Below are positions 51,088 to 60,468 of a stretch of DNA of 64,000 bases, in pieces. Each line of letters begins with the position of its first letter. Within the stretch, counting starts at the first letter, position 1. This DNA is from Caccoplasma sp905210875 (lineage in GTDB: Bacteria > Bacteroidota > Bacteroidia > Bacteroidales > UBA11471): assembly GCA_963931635.1 (NCBI GenBank), contig OZ007034.1:2418001-2482000 (forward strand), in the 5' to 3' direction. The notes under the pieces are model-generated. The model was not told where the DNA came from. It was given only the letters and a program-made list of their open reading frames with translations, and did not search any database. Made by a program: the position numbers and the translations under genes.

Positions 51088-52314
51088 ATGGAATTATTTA
51101 CTTATCGAAAATGTAAGAATGAATACACAATCACGGCACTTATGATTGTGTCCATATTTTTCATCTTCAATCCTTTATTATCTATCATATTTTTCTTTTT
51201 GTTTGTTGTAAAACACAATTATGTCAATTTCCAAACAATGCTATTGGCGTGCATATTGTGCAGTGTGTACATAAGTCTCGTCAATGCCAACAAGGTCGCG
51301 GAGAATGATTTGGTCTGGTACATAGAAAAATATGTAGATGCACAGAATTACTCATATTGGGAATATATAGCCGGTAAAGGATTACTCGGAGGCGGAAGTC
51401 AGGAACAAGGGTATACCACTCTCGTATGGGTGATAAATAGGATTTTTGATGGGAATATCTGGTGTTTTAAGTTTTTTATATCCCTAATAAATTATATGTT
51501 CTTGACGTCTTCATTTCTCATTTATTATAAACGATATAAGTGTGAGTCCCCCATACCCATATTCGCAGCTGTTTTTATAATGTGTTTCACACCCTATATT
51601 TTTACCATGTCTCTACAACTGGTACGACAATTTTTAGCTGGCTCAGTATTTACATGGCTATTGGTAAAAAAATGCGTCCAAGGTAAAACAAACATTTTTC
51701 TCCTTATATGTCTACCACTACTACATACCACCGCCCTTTTGTTTATACCGTTCTTTCTATTTCCTCAGTTAGATAAACCCATCAGAAAAGAGAAGCTATT
51801 TTATATATGTCTTTTGATCGCCTTGTTAGGAATTCAGATAATTAGTCAGGTATTATCCAAGATAAGTTTCTTATCGGATATTGCAGCAATAAATTATGCT
51901 TTAAGCCGGGCATCAACCGGTACATCGTTTGATTTAGGGCCGCTGCCTCTTTCTAAGATTGTGTTTATTTGGGCTATCTTATTTGTATGCATAAAAATAA
52001 AGAGACACTCGGCTATCTCAAAAGAACCCGGTATCAAACGGTTTTCAAATACGCTGATTTTTCTATGCATTTTTATTTTGATCAATTTCAACCAGAGTGA
52101 GTTATCAAATAGGTTATGTTTCTATCTATTCCCTTTTATTCCCTATGTATTTCTATGGGGATTAAGAATATACAAACGCTTTGCATCGAAAGAGCTAATA
52201 ACAGGATTCACCTTGTTTATGATAGTTTTTTGGAGCCTATACCTACATATAGGTACATGGACCTATATGATTCCTGTAAATGTCTGGTTATTACCGCTAT
52301 GGCTTTATATGTAA
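51088..52314 (+). CDS. EpsG-type polysaccharide polymerase (Wzy-like)
   Basis: A 408-residue membrane protein with about 10-12 spans and a large loop near 80-120. The pattern of EpsG/Wzy proteins is seen (VNANKVAENDLVWYIEKY, then FTMSLQLVRQFLAGSVF). It should join repeat units in a Wzx/Wzy route. It starts 1 bp after the flippase stop. AT-rich. Confidence 0.82.
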   Translation: MELFTYRKCKNEYTITALMIVSIFFIFNPLLSIIFFFLFVVKHNYVNFQTMLLACILCSVYISLVNANKVAENDLVWYIEKYVDAQNYSYWEYIAGKGLLGGGSQEQGYTTLVWVINRIFDGNIWCFKFFISLINYMFLTSSFLIYYKRYKCESPIPIFAAVFIMCFTPYIFTMSLQLVRQFLAGSVFTWLLVKKCVQGKTNIFLLICLPLLHTTALLFIPFFLFPQLDKPIRKEKLFYICLLIALLGIQIISQVLSKISFLSDIAAINYALSRASTGTSFDLGPLPLSKIVFIWAILFVCIKIKRHSAISKEPGIKRFSNTLIFLCIFILINFNQSELSNRLCFYLFPFIPYVFLWGLRIYKRFASKELITGFTLFMIVFWSLYLHIGTWTYMIPVNVWLLPLWLYM

Positions 52315-52327
52315 TATAGATATAATT

Positions 52328-53089
52328 ATGAGGTTAATAAAAAAGATAAGGAAATGGATCTCGAAATATCAATTCAATTATTATAAAACACTTGTTGCCA
52401 ATTTTCGTTTGTTTCCGTTTCAACAGGCTGTGCATCTGCCTTTGGTTATATATAACAAACCAGAACTTAAATTATCTCGTTCCTGCATACAACTCAATGT
52501 CCCAACCCGTTTCGGTTTAATAAAGTGGGGTAACAACTATGATCTATTTTCATCTAGAAAGGCACCCTCTCTTTTAGCTATGATAGATGGTCAATTAATA
52601 ATTAACGGACCAATTTTCATAAATTCTGGCACAGTATTCAGGATCTTTGGCCAGGTAACATTCGGTGAGCATGTCGGTATTGGGTCACAATGCAAACTAC
52701 TGGTTAACAATAATGTAAAAATAGGTTCGAAAGTCCGTATTGCTTTTGGAACAATTATTAGTGATAGCGATTTTCATTACCTATACAACGATGGTATTGT
52801 ACATCGTAAAAATGGAAATGTTGCCATTGGAAATTCTGTATGGATAGGGAATAATGTGTCTGTTCTAAAAAATGCAGTTATACCACACAATGCGGTTGTT
52901 AGTAGTAAAAGCCTTGTAAACAAAGATTTTGGCAAATATAATCAAGGCATATTATTAGCAGGAATGCCAGCCAAAATAGTAAGAGAAAATTGCACTCAAA
53001 TTTATTCGGATGAATTAGATAAAGAATGCGATAACTTTTTCTGCAATAATGATGTTACAATATATCATTTACCATTAGATATAATTTAA
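52328..53089 (+). CDS. Left-handed beta-helix acyltransferase (A)
   Basis: A 253-residue hexapeptide-repeat protein from ATG 52328 (MRLIKKIRKWISKYQFNYYK). The N-terminal helix with LFPFQQAVHLPLVIYN is followed by a hexapeptide part (about 105-215) ending IGNSVWIGNNVSVLKNAVIP and AGMPAKIVREN. It should acetylate a sugar hydroxyl or amine using acetyl-CoA. A paralogue of the gene at 59803. Confidence 0.84.
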   Translation: MRLIKKIRKWISKYQFNYYKTLVANFRLFPFQQAVHLPLVIYNKPELKLSRSCIQLNVPTRFGLIKWGNNYDLFSSRKAPSLLAMIDGQLIINGPIFINSGTVFRIFGQVTFGEHVGIGSQCKLLVNNNVKIGSKVRIAFGTIISDSDFHYLYNDGIVHRKNGNVAIGNSVWIGNNVSVLKNAVIPHNAVVSSKSLVNKDFGKYNQGILLAGMPAKIVRENCTQIYSDELDKECDNFFCNNDVTIYHLPLDII

Positions 53090-53100
53090 ATTATAAATAT

Positions 53101-53823
53101 ATGAAAGTAGTTGCATTACTGACAGGTAGAGGTAATAATACTTTAAAGAATAAAAACATATTACCTGTATTAGGAAAGCCCCTATTGTATTATCCAGCAA
53201 TGGCTGCACGGAAATGTCATCTAATAAGTGATTTCTATGTGAGTAGCGACGACCCCAAGATATTGGAAGCAGCATCGTTATGCGGATATAAAAAAATAAA
53301 GAGACCGAAAGAATTGGCCTCACCATCGGCACAGCATATTGACGCAATAAAACATGCCCTCAATGTTATGGCAAGTGATGATGTGTATCCAGATATTTTG
53401 GTCGTATTATTGGCGAATTCGGGAATTATAAAAACCGAATGGATAGAGAATTCCATACAAAATATTCTTGATAATCCAGCCCTGTCTGCATCTGTTCCTG
53501 TTAAATTAGAGATGGATAATCACCCCTACCGATCAAAACGGTTACGTGCAGACGGCTGTCTTGACACTTGGTTTGATTTCAAAGGAAAGGAAATATCTAC
53601 AAATCGTCAAGACCTACCTCCGAATTATGTCTTGTGCCATAACTTCTGGACATTAAATTTAAAAGAATCTTTATATACAAAAGAAGAAGGACAACAACCG
53701 TGGACTTTTATGGGGAATAATATTAAACCAATTGTTGTGAAAGAAAGTTTTGATGTCCACGATGAAGAAGATATAATACGGACTGAAAAATGGATAAAGG
53801 AACAAGGTATATGCTATGAATAA
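53101..53823 (+). CDS. CMP-sugar synthetase (acylneuraminate cytidylyltransferase family)
   Basis: A 240-residue nucleotidyltransferase. The N-terminus MKVVALLTGRGNNTLKNKNILP matches the ARGGSKGIPGKN-type nucleotide-binding loop. YVSSDDPKILEAASL is the family's second motif. Family members attach CMP to sialic acid, other nonulosonic acids or Kdo. No gene for making such an acid is seen nearby. The gene lies close to a sialyltransferase-like gene. Confidence 0.78.
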   Translation: MKVVALLTGRGNNTLKNKNILPVLGKPLLYYPAMAARKCHLISDFYVSSDDPKILEAASLCGYKKIKRPKELASPSAQHIDAIKHALNVMASDDVYPDILVVLLANSGIIKTEWIENSIQNILDNPALSASVPVKLEMDNHPYRSKRLRADGCLDTWFDFKGKEISTNRQDLPPNYVLCHNFWTLNLKESLYTKEEGQQPWTFMGNNIKPIVVKESFDVHDEEDIIRTEKWIKEQGICYE

Positions 53824-53832
53824 AAATGTGAT

Positions 53833-54360
53833 ATGTCTCTGATTATTAGAATAGTAAATAAATTTATACATTTATATTACAGATGTATGATACGAAAAGT
53901 CGAAAAAAAATCGGGCTGCCGTATTCATTTTGTACCGCAAGGTGCTGGTGGTGTATGGATAGACCATGCCGAAAATTTCAAAATATCATCTACTAGTCAT
54001 CTAAAATCAAATACTTACATTGAATGCTCCGGAGGGGTACAAATAGGAGAGTATTTTCATACAGGTAGAGGATTAACGATATTTTCAAGCAATCATATTT
54101 ATGATAATGATAACTATATACCATATGATAACGTTTCAATAAATAAGCCCGTTATCATAAAAGATTTTGTTTGGATTGGTAGTAATGTAACCATAGTGCC
54201 AGGAGTAACCATAGGCGAAGGTGCAATTGTCGGATCCGGAGCTGTTGTTACACGCGATGTTCCTGATTATGCTGTTGTCGGCGGAAATCCGGCGCAGATT
54301 ATAAAATATAGAGATATAGAAAAATTCCAAAAGCTGAAAGCTCAAAAAAGATTTTTTTAA
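53833..54360 (+). CDS. Left-handed beta-helix acetyltransferase (B), CatB/MAT-like
   Basis: A 175-residue hexapeptide acetyltransferase, shorter than A and starting MSLIIRIVNKFIHLYY. The catalytic His candidate is in YFHTGRGLTIFSSNHIYDND, and the C-terminal repeats VGGNPAQIIKYR are typical. Its stop overlaps the next ATG by one base (AATGA). Confidence 0.84.
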   Translation: MSLIIRIVNKFIHLYYRCMIRKVEKKSGCRIHFVPQGAGGVWIDHAENFKISSTSHLKSNTYIECSGGVQIGEYFHTGRGLTIFSSNHIYDNDNYIPYDNVSINKPVIIKDFVWIGSNVTIVPGVTIGEGAIVGSGAVVTRDVPDYAVVGGNPAQIIKYRDIEKFQKLKAQKRFF

Positions 54361-55376
54361 TGAAATCCGTTGTATTCTTTAATCAGGCTGCAGCCGATAT
54401 TGTACATATTCTTAAAATATATGATCAACTGGAATCTTCCGGTAATTATAACTTCAAGGTCATCTGTTTTAATAATAAGCTTTTTTGTGAGGTATATGAA
54501 GCGTTATCGTTGAAAAACACGGAGATACTGTATTTTCCACATAATTACCCACCTTTTAAGTGGCCGTTTCGACGAAGATCATGGCGAAAAAAAACATCTA
54601 TGGCTTTGGACCATATTATTACAGATAATGATGCCGATATATACTTCACATCGATATATGACGATTTCCTGACACCTTATTATGTCGGAATATTAGCAGA
54701 AAAGGGGCATACCGTTTACTATCTTAATCATTACGATGACTGTCAGAATATCTCTCCGGCAAAAAATATTCCTTTAAACAAAAAAATATTTTTACGACTT
54801 TTAAACTATAATACAGGTTTAAAATATACCATATGTAATATGTCCGGTCGATGGCTTGTAACCCGCTACCCCAAAGAGAGGATCGCCAATATGGTAGAAT
54901 TACGCCCTACTCTTGACAGCCAGGTCTGTAAGAAATATGCTGTAAAAATAGGAAACTGTTTGGGGAAAACAGCCCTCTTGTTTACACAACCCAATAGAGA
55001 CCGTACATTAATATCGGACAGCGAATACAATGAATTACAATATATTGTCGCCAAAAAACTAAAAGATTCGGGATATACACTTGCTGTAAAAGGGCATCCA
55101 GCATTGGGTATATGCGAAGATGTACGCTCATTTGCTGATATTATTATACCTCAAATTATTCCCGGAGAATTGTTGGATTATTCGCAAATAGATTCTTGTT
55201 ATGCATTCATCACGGTAGCTTTGGCCTCCACAGCCAAGTTGAATATTCCCAGTTATTCTTTTCTTCCCTTGATGAAAACGCACGAATCGATACACTATCA
55301 AGAGGCAATATCTTTCATTTTAAATACCGGAGAGGGTAAAATCAAACTATTAAACTCCTTAAAAGAAATTCAATAA
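54360..55376 (+). CDS. Sialyltransferase-like GT-B protein (polysialyltransferase or GT52 type)
   Basis: A 338-residue protein not assignable to GT2 or GT4. Three features suggest the bacterial sialyltransferase group: an acidic motif YDDC at 124-127 (the group uses D/E-D/E-G), a His-Pro motif KGHP at 243-246, and an ST pair at 289-290 in VALASTAKLN. In that group these bind the acceptor and the CMP donor. The DDC form lacks the usual Gly, so the call is cautious. The CMP-sugar synthetase gene just upstream supports it. The start overlaps the previous stop. Confidence 0.58.
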   Translation: MKSVVFFNQAAADIVHILKIYDQLESSGNYNFKVICFNNKLFCEVYEALSLKNTEILYFPHNYPPFKWPFRRRSWRKKTSMALDHIITDNDADIYFTSIYDDFLTPYYVGILAEKGHTVYYLNHYDDCQNISPAKNIPLNKKIFLRLLNYNTGLKYTICNMSGRWLVTRYPKERIANMVELRPTLDSQVCKKYAVKIGNCLGKTALLFTQPNRDRTLISDSEYNELQYIVAKKLKDSGYTLAVKGHPALGICEDVRSFADIIIPQIIPGELLDYSQIDSCYAFITVALASTAKLNIPSYSFLPLMKTHESIHYQEAISFILNTGEGKIKLLNSLKEIQ

Positions 55377-56197
55377 TGAAACATATTGCCGTACTCCTTA
55401 CTGTGCATAATCGAAAAGAGAAGACGCTGCGGTGTCTGCAAGATTTGTTTGCACAAGATCCCGTAGATGGATATGCAATAGATATATGGCTTACCGACGA
55501 CGGTTGTACCGATGGTACTGCCGAAGCCATTGCCGAACATTATCCCGAAGTACATATCGTTCCGGGCGATGGGAATCTGTATTGGAACCGGGGTATGTAC
55601 ACAGCCTGGCAAGCTGCTGCAACATATTACGATTATGATTTCTATCTATGGCTCAACGACGATACATTTACCTATCCATATATGTTGCAGGTGTTGTGTC
55701 ATGCTGTTGAAGATACCCATAGTACGGCCATAATCGTAGGTGCTACTCAAGATTCATCGCATTCAAGTATAACATACGGCGGCTGGAAAAACAAGACTAT
55801 CCCCGCCCCCAATGGAATGCTGACAGAAGTCGATTTTTTCAATGGGAATATTGTGTTGATACCCCAGTCGGTCTATCATCGATTAGGTAATCTCGATTTT
55901 TATTTTACCCACAGTAAAGGCGACTTCGACTATGGAATGCGTGCCAAGAAGGCCGGAATAAAAATGTATCAAGCCGGACGCCTATTGGGAGAATGTGATT
56001 TGCATGAGCGGCTCGATAAATGGTGTGACCCCAAAATTCCATTGGCTCAACGATGGAAAATGTTACGTCATCCCAACGGAATGCCACCTGATGAAACATT
56101 CCATCTTGAAAAAAGACACTACGGACTATGCTCTGCTTGTTTTCATTATATCACTGTATATGTGAGATGTGTATTCCCTCGAATATGGAATAAATAA
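55376..56197 (+). CDS. GT2-type glycosyltransferase
   Basis: A 273-residue enzyme with the GT-A fold. Residues about 4-12 (IAVLLTVHNRK), the donor loop TDDGCTDGTAE and the acceptor acidic motif WLNDDTFTYP are typical of rhamnosyl-type GT2 enzymes. It overlaps the preceding stop by 1 bp. Linkage and donor unknown. Confidence 0.88.
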   Translation: MKHIAVLLTVHNRKEKTLRCLQDLFAQDPVDGYAIDIWLTDDGCTDGTAEAIAEHYPEVHIVPGDGNLYWNRGMYTAWQAAATYYDYDFYLWLNDDTFTYPYMLQVLCHAVEDTHSTAIIVGATQDSSHSSITYGGWKNKTIPAPNGMLTEVDFFNGNIVLIPQSVYHRLGNLDFYFTHSKGDFDYGMRAKKAGIKMYQAGRLLGECDLHERLDKWCDPKIPLAQRWKMLRHPNGMPPDETFHLEKRHYGLCSACFHYITVYVRCVFPRIWNK

Positions 56198-56207
56198 TAA
56201 AATAAAG

Positions 56208-56783
56208 ATGAAATATAAAGAACTCAAAGAATTGATAAAAGGAGATTTGTCAAAACTTTCTCCCCCCAATAGAATCAACTGTATCAAAAGGATTTTATTC
56301 AATGCTTCCTTTAAAATTACATTTTGGCTTCGAATATGCAGTTATCTAAAATCAAAAAACGGCCTAATTTATAATATGTTATACCATGTGGCATATGTAA
56401 TATATAAACACAACCAATTCTTAACAGGCATTCAAGTTCCCGTTATGACTCAAATAGGTAAAGGTTTAGTTTTTGCACACTTTTCTAATATTGTTGTTAC
56501 ATCTAATGCCATAATAGGAGAAAACTGCATCATATATAATGGCTGTACCATAGGCGATGTGCATGGAGCAAATGGCTCTCCTATAATTGGCCATAATGTC
56601 GTCATATATCCAGGGTCGAAGATTATTGGGAATGTAAAGGTCGGGAATAATGTCGTTATAGGTGCAAATGCTGTTGTTACAAAAGATATTCCCGATAATA
56701 GTGTAGCTGTGGGAATACCTGCAAAAGTCATATCGGACAAAGGACAAGAATATTTCGACAGGATAATCACACGAATTGACTAA
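56208..56783 (+). CDS. Serine O-acetyltransferase-like sugar acetyltransferase (C)
   Basis: A 191-residue hexapeptide protein from ATG 56208 (MKYKELKELIKGDLSKLSPP). It has the CysE-like form: an N-terminal helical part with a long span near 30-65, then TQIGKGLVFAHFSNIVVTSN and GDVHGANGSPIIG, with a His-containing catalytic turn. In a capsule locus it most likely acetylates the polymer rather than serine. Confidence 0.82.
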   Translation: MKYKELKELIKGDLSKLSPPNRINCIKRILFNASFKITFWLRICSYLKSKNGLIYNMLYHVAYVIYKHNQFLTGIQVPVMTQIGKGLVFAHFSNIVVTSNAIIGENCIIYNGCTIGDVHGANGSPIIGHNVVIYPGSKIIGNVKVGNNVVIGANAVVTKDIPDNSVAVGIPAKVISDKGQEYFDRIITRID

Positions 56784-56797
56784 GAACTTTCATATTG

Positions 56798-57919
56798 ATG
56801 AAAAAACGATTACTTGTTTTTCATAGTGCATTGACACCTTATCGCATTGACTTCTTCAATGCGCTGGCTGAACATTTTGAATGCACGGTTGTATTTGTAT
56901 CTCGTAATAATATTAATCAACCTTTTGAACAAGAAGAGTTATTTAAAAAATGCCTCTTCAAAAGAGATTATTTGGATATGCGGATACAGCTTCCACAAAA
57001 CAGGGTTATCAATTTCGGATATATGTACAGAATTCTGAAATATAAGCCCGATATTGTGATTGGTGCTGAATATGGCCTCCCAACCCTTTTACCCTATCTG
57101 TACAAAAAACTATTTCATTTAAAATATACCCTATATACCATATGCGATGACAGCCTAAGCATTGCAATTAATGGTGGCTCGCGTGTGAGACGGAAATTGC
57201 GAGATTTCCTTATTAAAAGATTAAATGGAGTAATCCTGGTTTCAGACAAGGTTGCAGAATGGTATTCGTCTCATTTTAAACTGAAACAACGCCCAATCGT
57301 TTTCCCCATAATATACAACGAAACACCATACAAGGCTATGCTTCAAAGAATAATTCCCATATCCAAGACTTATCAGGAGCAATATGATTTAATAAATAAA
57401 AAAGTAGTTTTATTTGTAGGACGCTTAACAGAAGTCAAGAATATACCGTTATTGATTCAAGCTTTTGCACAACTTCATACCGACGACAATGCTCGATTGG
57501 TAATTGTCGGCGATGGAGATATGCGAGAGAACCTTTTGAGCATGGTGCAGAAAGTGGGAATGGAGAATAAGATTATATTCCCGGGAAGATTTGAAGGCGA
57601 TAAATTGTATGCTTGGTATAATATAGCCGATTTATTTGTTTTACCCAGTACTTATGAACCGTTTGGAGCAGTAATAGTCGAAGCTCTTGAAGCCGGGTGT
57701 CATGTGTTATGTTCTGAACGAGCTGGTTCTGCAACCTTGATAAATTCGAGAGATGGCCAAATCTTCAATCCGAAAAACGAAAAAGGTTTATCTTCACTCC
57801 TCTCTCAATATCTAGAAGAGATAGAATACAAAGATATTGATTCAAAAGCAGCCAGGCCTTCGTTACTACCGTGTAGTTTTCGTGATTCTGTGAAAAATAT
57901 GATTGAATTATTGCATTAA
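56798..57919 (+). CDS. GT4-type glycosyltransferase (1)
   Basis: A 373-residue GT-B enzyme from ATG 56798 (the earlier TTG is rejected). The E-x7-E donor motif is in YEPFGAVIVEALEAG near residues 285-299, with LFVGRLTEVKNIPLLIQAF before it. Donor and linkage unknown. It is preceded by 14 bp of non-coding sequence. Confidence 0.88.
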   Translation: MKKRLLVFHSALTPYRIDFFNALAEHFECTVVFVSRNNINQPFEQEELFKKCLFKRDYLDMRIQLPQNRVINFGYMYRILKYKPDIVIGAEYGLPTLLPYLYKKLFHLKYTLYTICDDSLSIAINGGSRVRRKLRDFLIKRLNGVILVSDKVAEWYSSHFKLKQRPIVFPIIYNETPYKAMLQRIIPISKTYQEQYDLINKKVVLFVGRLTEVKNIPLLIQAFAQLHTDDNARLVIVGDGDMRENLLSMVQKVGMENKIIFPGRFEGDKLYAWYNIADLFVLPSTYEPFGAVIVEALEAGCHVLCSERAGSATLINSRDGQIFNPKNEKGLSSLLSQYLEEIEYKDIDSKAARPSLLPCSFRDSVKNMIELLH

Positions 57920-57931
57920 AATTATATTTAA

Positions 57932-58702
57932 ATGAATAATCAAGAAAATATTTCTGTGCCTAAGATATCGATTATAACGGTTTCTTATAATGCTATTACT
58001 GAGATAGAAAAAACAATTCTGTCGGTTATTAACCAGACATATACCAATATTGAGTATATCATCATTGATGGCGGCAGTACAGACGGAACAGTTAATATCA
58101 TAAAACAATACAATGATAAAATCTCTATCTGGAAAAGCGAACCGGATCATGGTGTGTATGACGCCATGAATAAGGGGATAAAATTAGCCACAGGTGAATG
58201 GATATTGTTTATGAACAGCGGAGATACTTTCCATGATAATATGGTCGTCGCAGATATATTCCAAAATACAAAATATGCCGACAAGGTGGGGGTTATATGG
58301 GGAGACACAGATTTTTACGATGGAGACAAGTTTGTAGAAAAATCTAAGAAAACCCCTTTTACAAAGACTGTCATGCCGTATCGTACGGGCATGGGTATTT
58401 CACATCAAAGTCTGTTTACCCGTACTCGGTTAGCCAAAGAATTAATGTTTGATCTCAAATACCGAATATCCGCAGATTTTGGGATGACCTATAAAATATA
58501 TAAAAGCGGATGGGAATTTATTCATATAGATAGAATTATTGCGAATTATGATATAAATGGAATCTCCTCACAACCTGAAAATGGGGTTGAAACATTACAC
58601 GAGACGATGGCTATTTTCAGAGAATCGAATTCAAAATTCAGTTTTCAGTATTTTATATACCTGCTATTTACATTATTGATGCGTCTTAAAGGTAAGGCAT
58701 GA
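57932..58702 (+). CDS. GT2-type glycosyltransferase, WcaA-like
   Basis: A 256-residue GT-A enzyme. VSYNAITEIEKTILSV, IDGGSTDGT and WILFMNSGD show the nucleotide-sugar and metal-binding parts. It ends 1 bp before the next GT4 gene. Confidence 0.88.
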   Translation: MNNQENISVPKISIITVSYNAITEIEKTILSVINQTYTNIEYIIIDGGSTDGTVNIIKQYNDKISIWKSEPDHGVYDAMNKGIKLATGEWILFMNSGDTFHDNMVVADIFQNTKYADKVGVIWGDTDFYDGDKFVEKSKKTPFTKTVMPYRTGMGISHQSLFTRTRLAKELMFDLKYRISADFGMTYKIYKSGWEFIHIDRIIANYDINGISSQPENGVETLHETMAIFRESNSKFSFQYFIYLLFTLLMRLKGKA

Positions 58703-58703
58703 G

Positions 58704-59792
58704 ATGAAAACAAAAGTTCTCCATATTGTTACCCATTTTGATTTGGGAGGGGCTGAACGTATTGCAATAAATATTGCAAAATCGCCTTCAACAGACTATG
58801 AATATCATGTGGTTGAGGTAGTAAGAGGTTCTTCCGATTACAGTGCTTTTATATTGCAAGAACTCCAAGCGCATCATATCAAATATCATCGCGCCCCAAT
58901 CAGAGGGAATAAATTAAGTATTATACTGTTTCCGATATGGTTCTTATTTATCTATTTGAAATATTCTCCACAAATAATTCATACCCATACTGAGGTACCT
59001 GATTTATCGGTGTATCTGTTTCATTTTTTACAAAAGCTCACTTTTCGTAGAGTGAGATATGTACGCACTATTCACAATACCGTGTTGTGGACGAAATGGA
59101 ACAGAATAGGAAATATGGTAGAACGATTTTTTATTCGGCACGATGCCAATATTGCCATATCACACGCTGTACAATACAGTTATCAAGACAAATATAAAGT
59201 AAAGCCACCTATTGTCTTTAACGGAGTAGAAGTTGCTAAACAAAAAGACTTTCAGTATATAATTCCGCACAAGGTTAATATTCTTTTTGCCGGACGACTC
59301 GAATACCAAAAAGGAATAGATGAACTGGTCTCTGTAATCACCCATTTTGCCAATGACCCATCGTTGTTTTTTCATATCATAGGGAGCGGTTCTTTAAGAC
59401 CGAAAATAGAAATTCTTACGAGATTTTCAAATGTCAGTTATTATGACAAGATTTATAACCTGTCCCAATATCTCAATTCATTTGATTATGTTTTCATGCC
59501 TTCAAATTTTGAGGGGTTAGCAACCTTATCAATAGAATCTAGTTTAAGCAGAACCCCCGTTATTATAAATAGTTGTAAAGGGTTGGATGAAACTCTTCCG
59601 CCTAATTGGCCACTGAAAGTAAATAATAATTCTGTGAGTGGATATATTCATATTTTTCAAAATCTGCCCCATAAAAAAGACTATGAGAAATGGGTACAGA
59701 TTGGATATGATTATGCGAAAACACTATTCAGTATTGAGCAAATGCAACAAAACTATGAAGGTGTATATAAATCAATGAAAAATTTATCTTAA
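58704..59792 (+). CDS. GT4-type glycosyltransferase (2)
   Basis: A 362-residue GT-B enzyme. The N-terminus has FDLGGAERIAINIAK, typical of capsule GT4 enzymes, and the donor site reads NFEGLATLSIESSLSRTPVI (E-x7-E). It starts 1 bp after the preceding GT2 gene's stop. AT-rich, as are its neighbours. Confidence 0.88.
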   Translation: MKTKVLHIVTHFDLGGAERIAINIAKSPSTDYEYHVVEVVRGSSDYSAFILQELQAHHIKYHRAPIRGNKLSIILFPIWFLFIYLKYSPQIIHTHTEVPDLSVYLFHFLQKLTFRRVRYVRTIHNTVLWTKWNRIGNMVERFFIRHDANIAISHAVQYSYQDKYKVKPPIVFNGVEVAKQKDFQYIIPHKVNILFAGRLEYQKGIDELVSVITHFANDPSLFFHIIGSGSLRPKIEILTRFSNVSYYDKIYNLSQYLNSFDYVFMPSNFEGLATLSIESSLSRTPVIINSCKGLDETLPPNWPLKVNNNSVSGYIHIFQNLPHKKDYEKWVQIGYDYAKTLFSIEQMQQNYEGVYKSMKNLS

Positions 59793-59802
59793 AAATAGCT
59801 TT

Positions 59803-60468
59803 ATGCGAATATCAGAAATAATAAACATTCTTATTTCTATACCAAAAACAATTCTATTGAATTTTAGACACTTGCCTTTTCCACAAGCTATAAAATTACC
59901 GATATGGATAGCATACAATTGTAAAATATCGATTAAGGGAAAAATTATATTAAAGCGAACTCCTTCTCTTGCAATGATACGTATAGGGTACCATAAAGTT
60001 GCAATTATGGAACCAAACGAAAAAACCGTAATTAAAGTGGGAAAAACGGGTACTCTTATTTTTGAAGGTTCTGCTCATATTGGTAAAGGTTCTAAAATCT
60101 ATGTTTCTAATAATGCAAAGTTGAAATTGGGCGATAATTTTGCCATATCAGCCTCTACACAGATTTTTTGTCAGAAATCTATCTCATTCGGACGGGACAT
60201 ACAGTTTAGTTGGGACTGTTTGGTAATGGATTCAGACTCTCATCGAATATATGTTGATGGAACACAAATAAACGCTGATAAAGGAGTCTCTTTTGGAAAT
60301 AAGATTTGGATTGGCTGTAGATGTACAATTTTAAAAGGGTCTGTTATTCCTGACGGTTGTGTAATAGCTGCGACAAGTTGCACAACAGGAAAGAATTACG
60401 AGCCTAATACAATTATTGCCGGAATACCGGCTAAGAGTATCAAAAAAATTTCATCATGGGAAATATGA
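59803..60468 (+). CDS. Left-handed beta-helix acyltransferase (D), paralogue of A
   Basis: A 221-residue protein with the same N-terminal pattern as A (HLPFPQAIKLPIWIAYN against LFPFQQAVHLPLVIYN) and the same hexapeptide core and VMDSDSHRIY/IISDSDFHYLY catalytic turn. It overlaps the next gene by 13 bp. Substrate unknown. Confidence 0.82.
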   Translation: MRISEIINILISIPKTILLNFRHLPFPQAIKLPIWIAYNCKISIKGKIILKRTPSLAMIRIGYHKVAIMEPNEKTVIKVGKTGTLIFEGSAHIGKGSKIYVSNNAKLKLGDNFAISASTQIFCQKSISFGRDIQFSWDCLVMDSDSHRIYVDGTQINADKGVSFGNKIWIGCRCTILKGSVIPDGCVIAATSCTTGKNYEPNTIIAGIPAKSIKKISSWEI

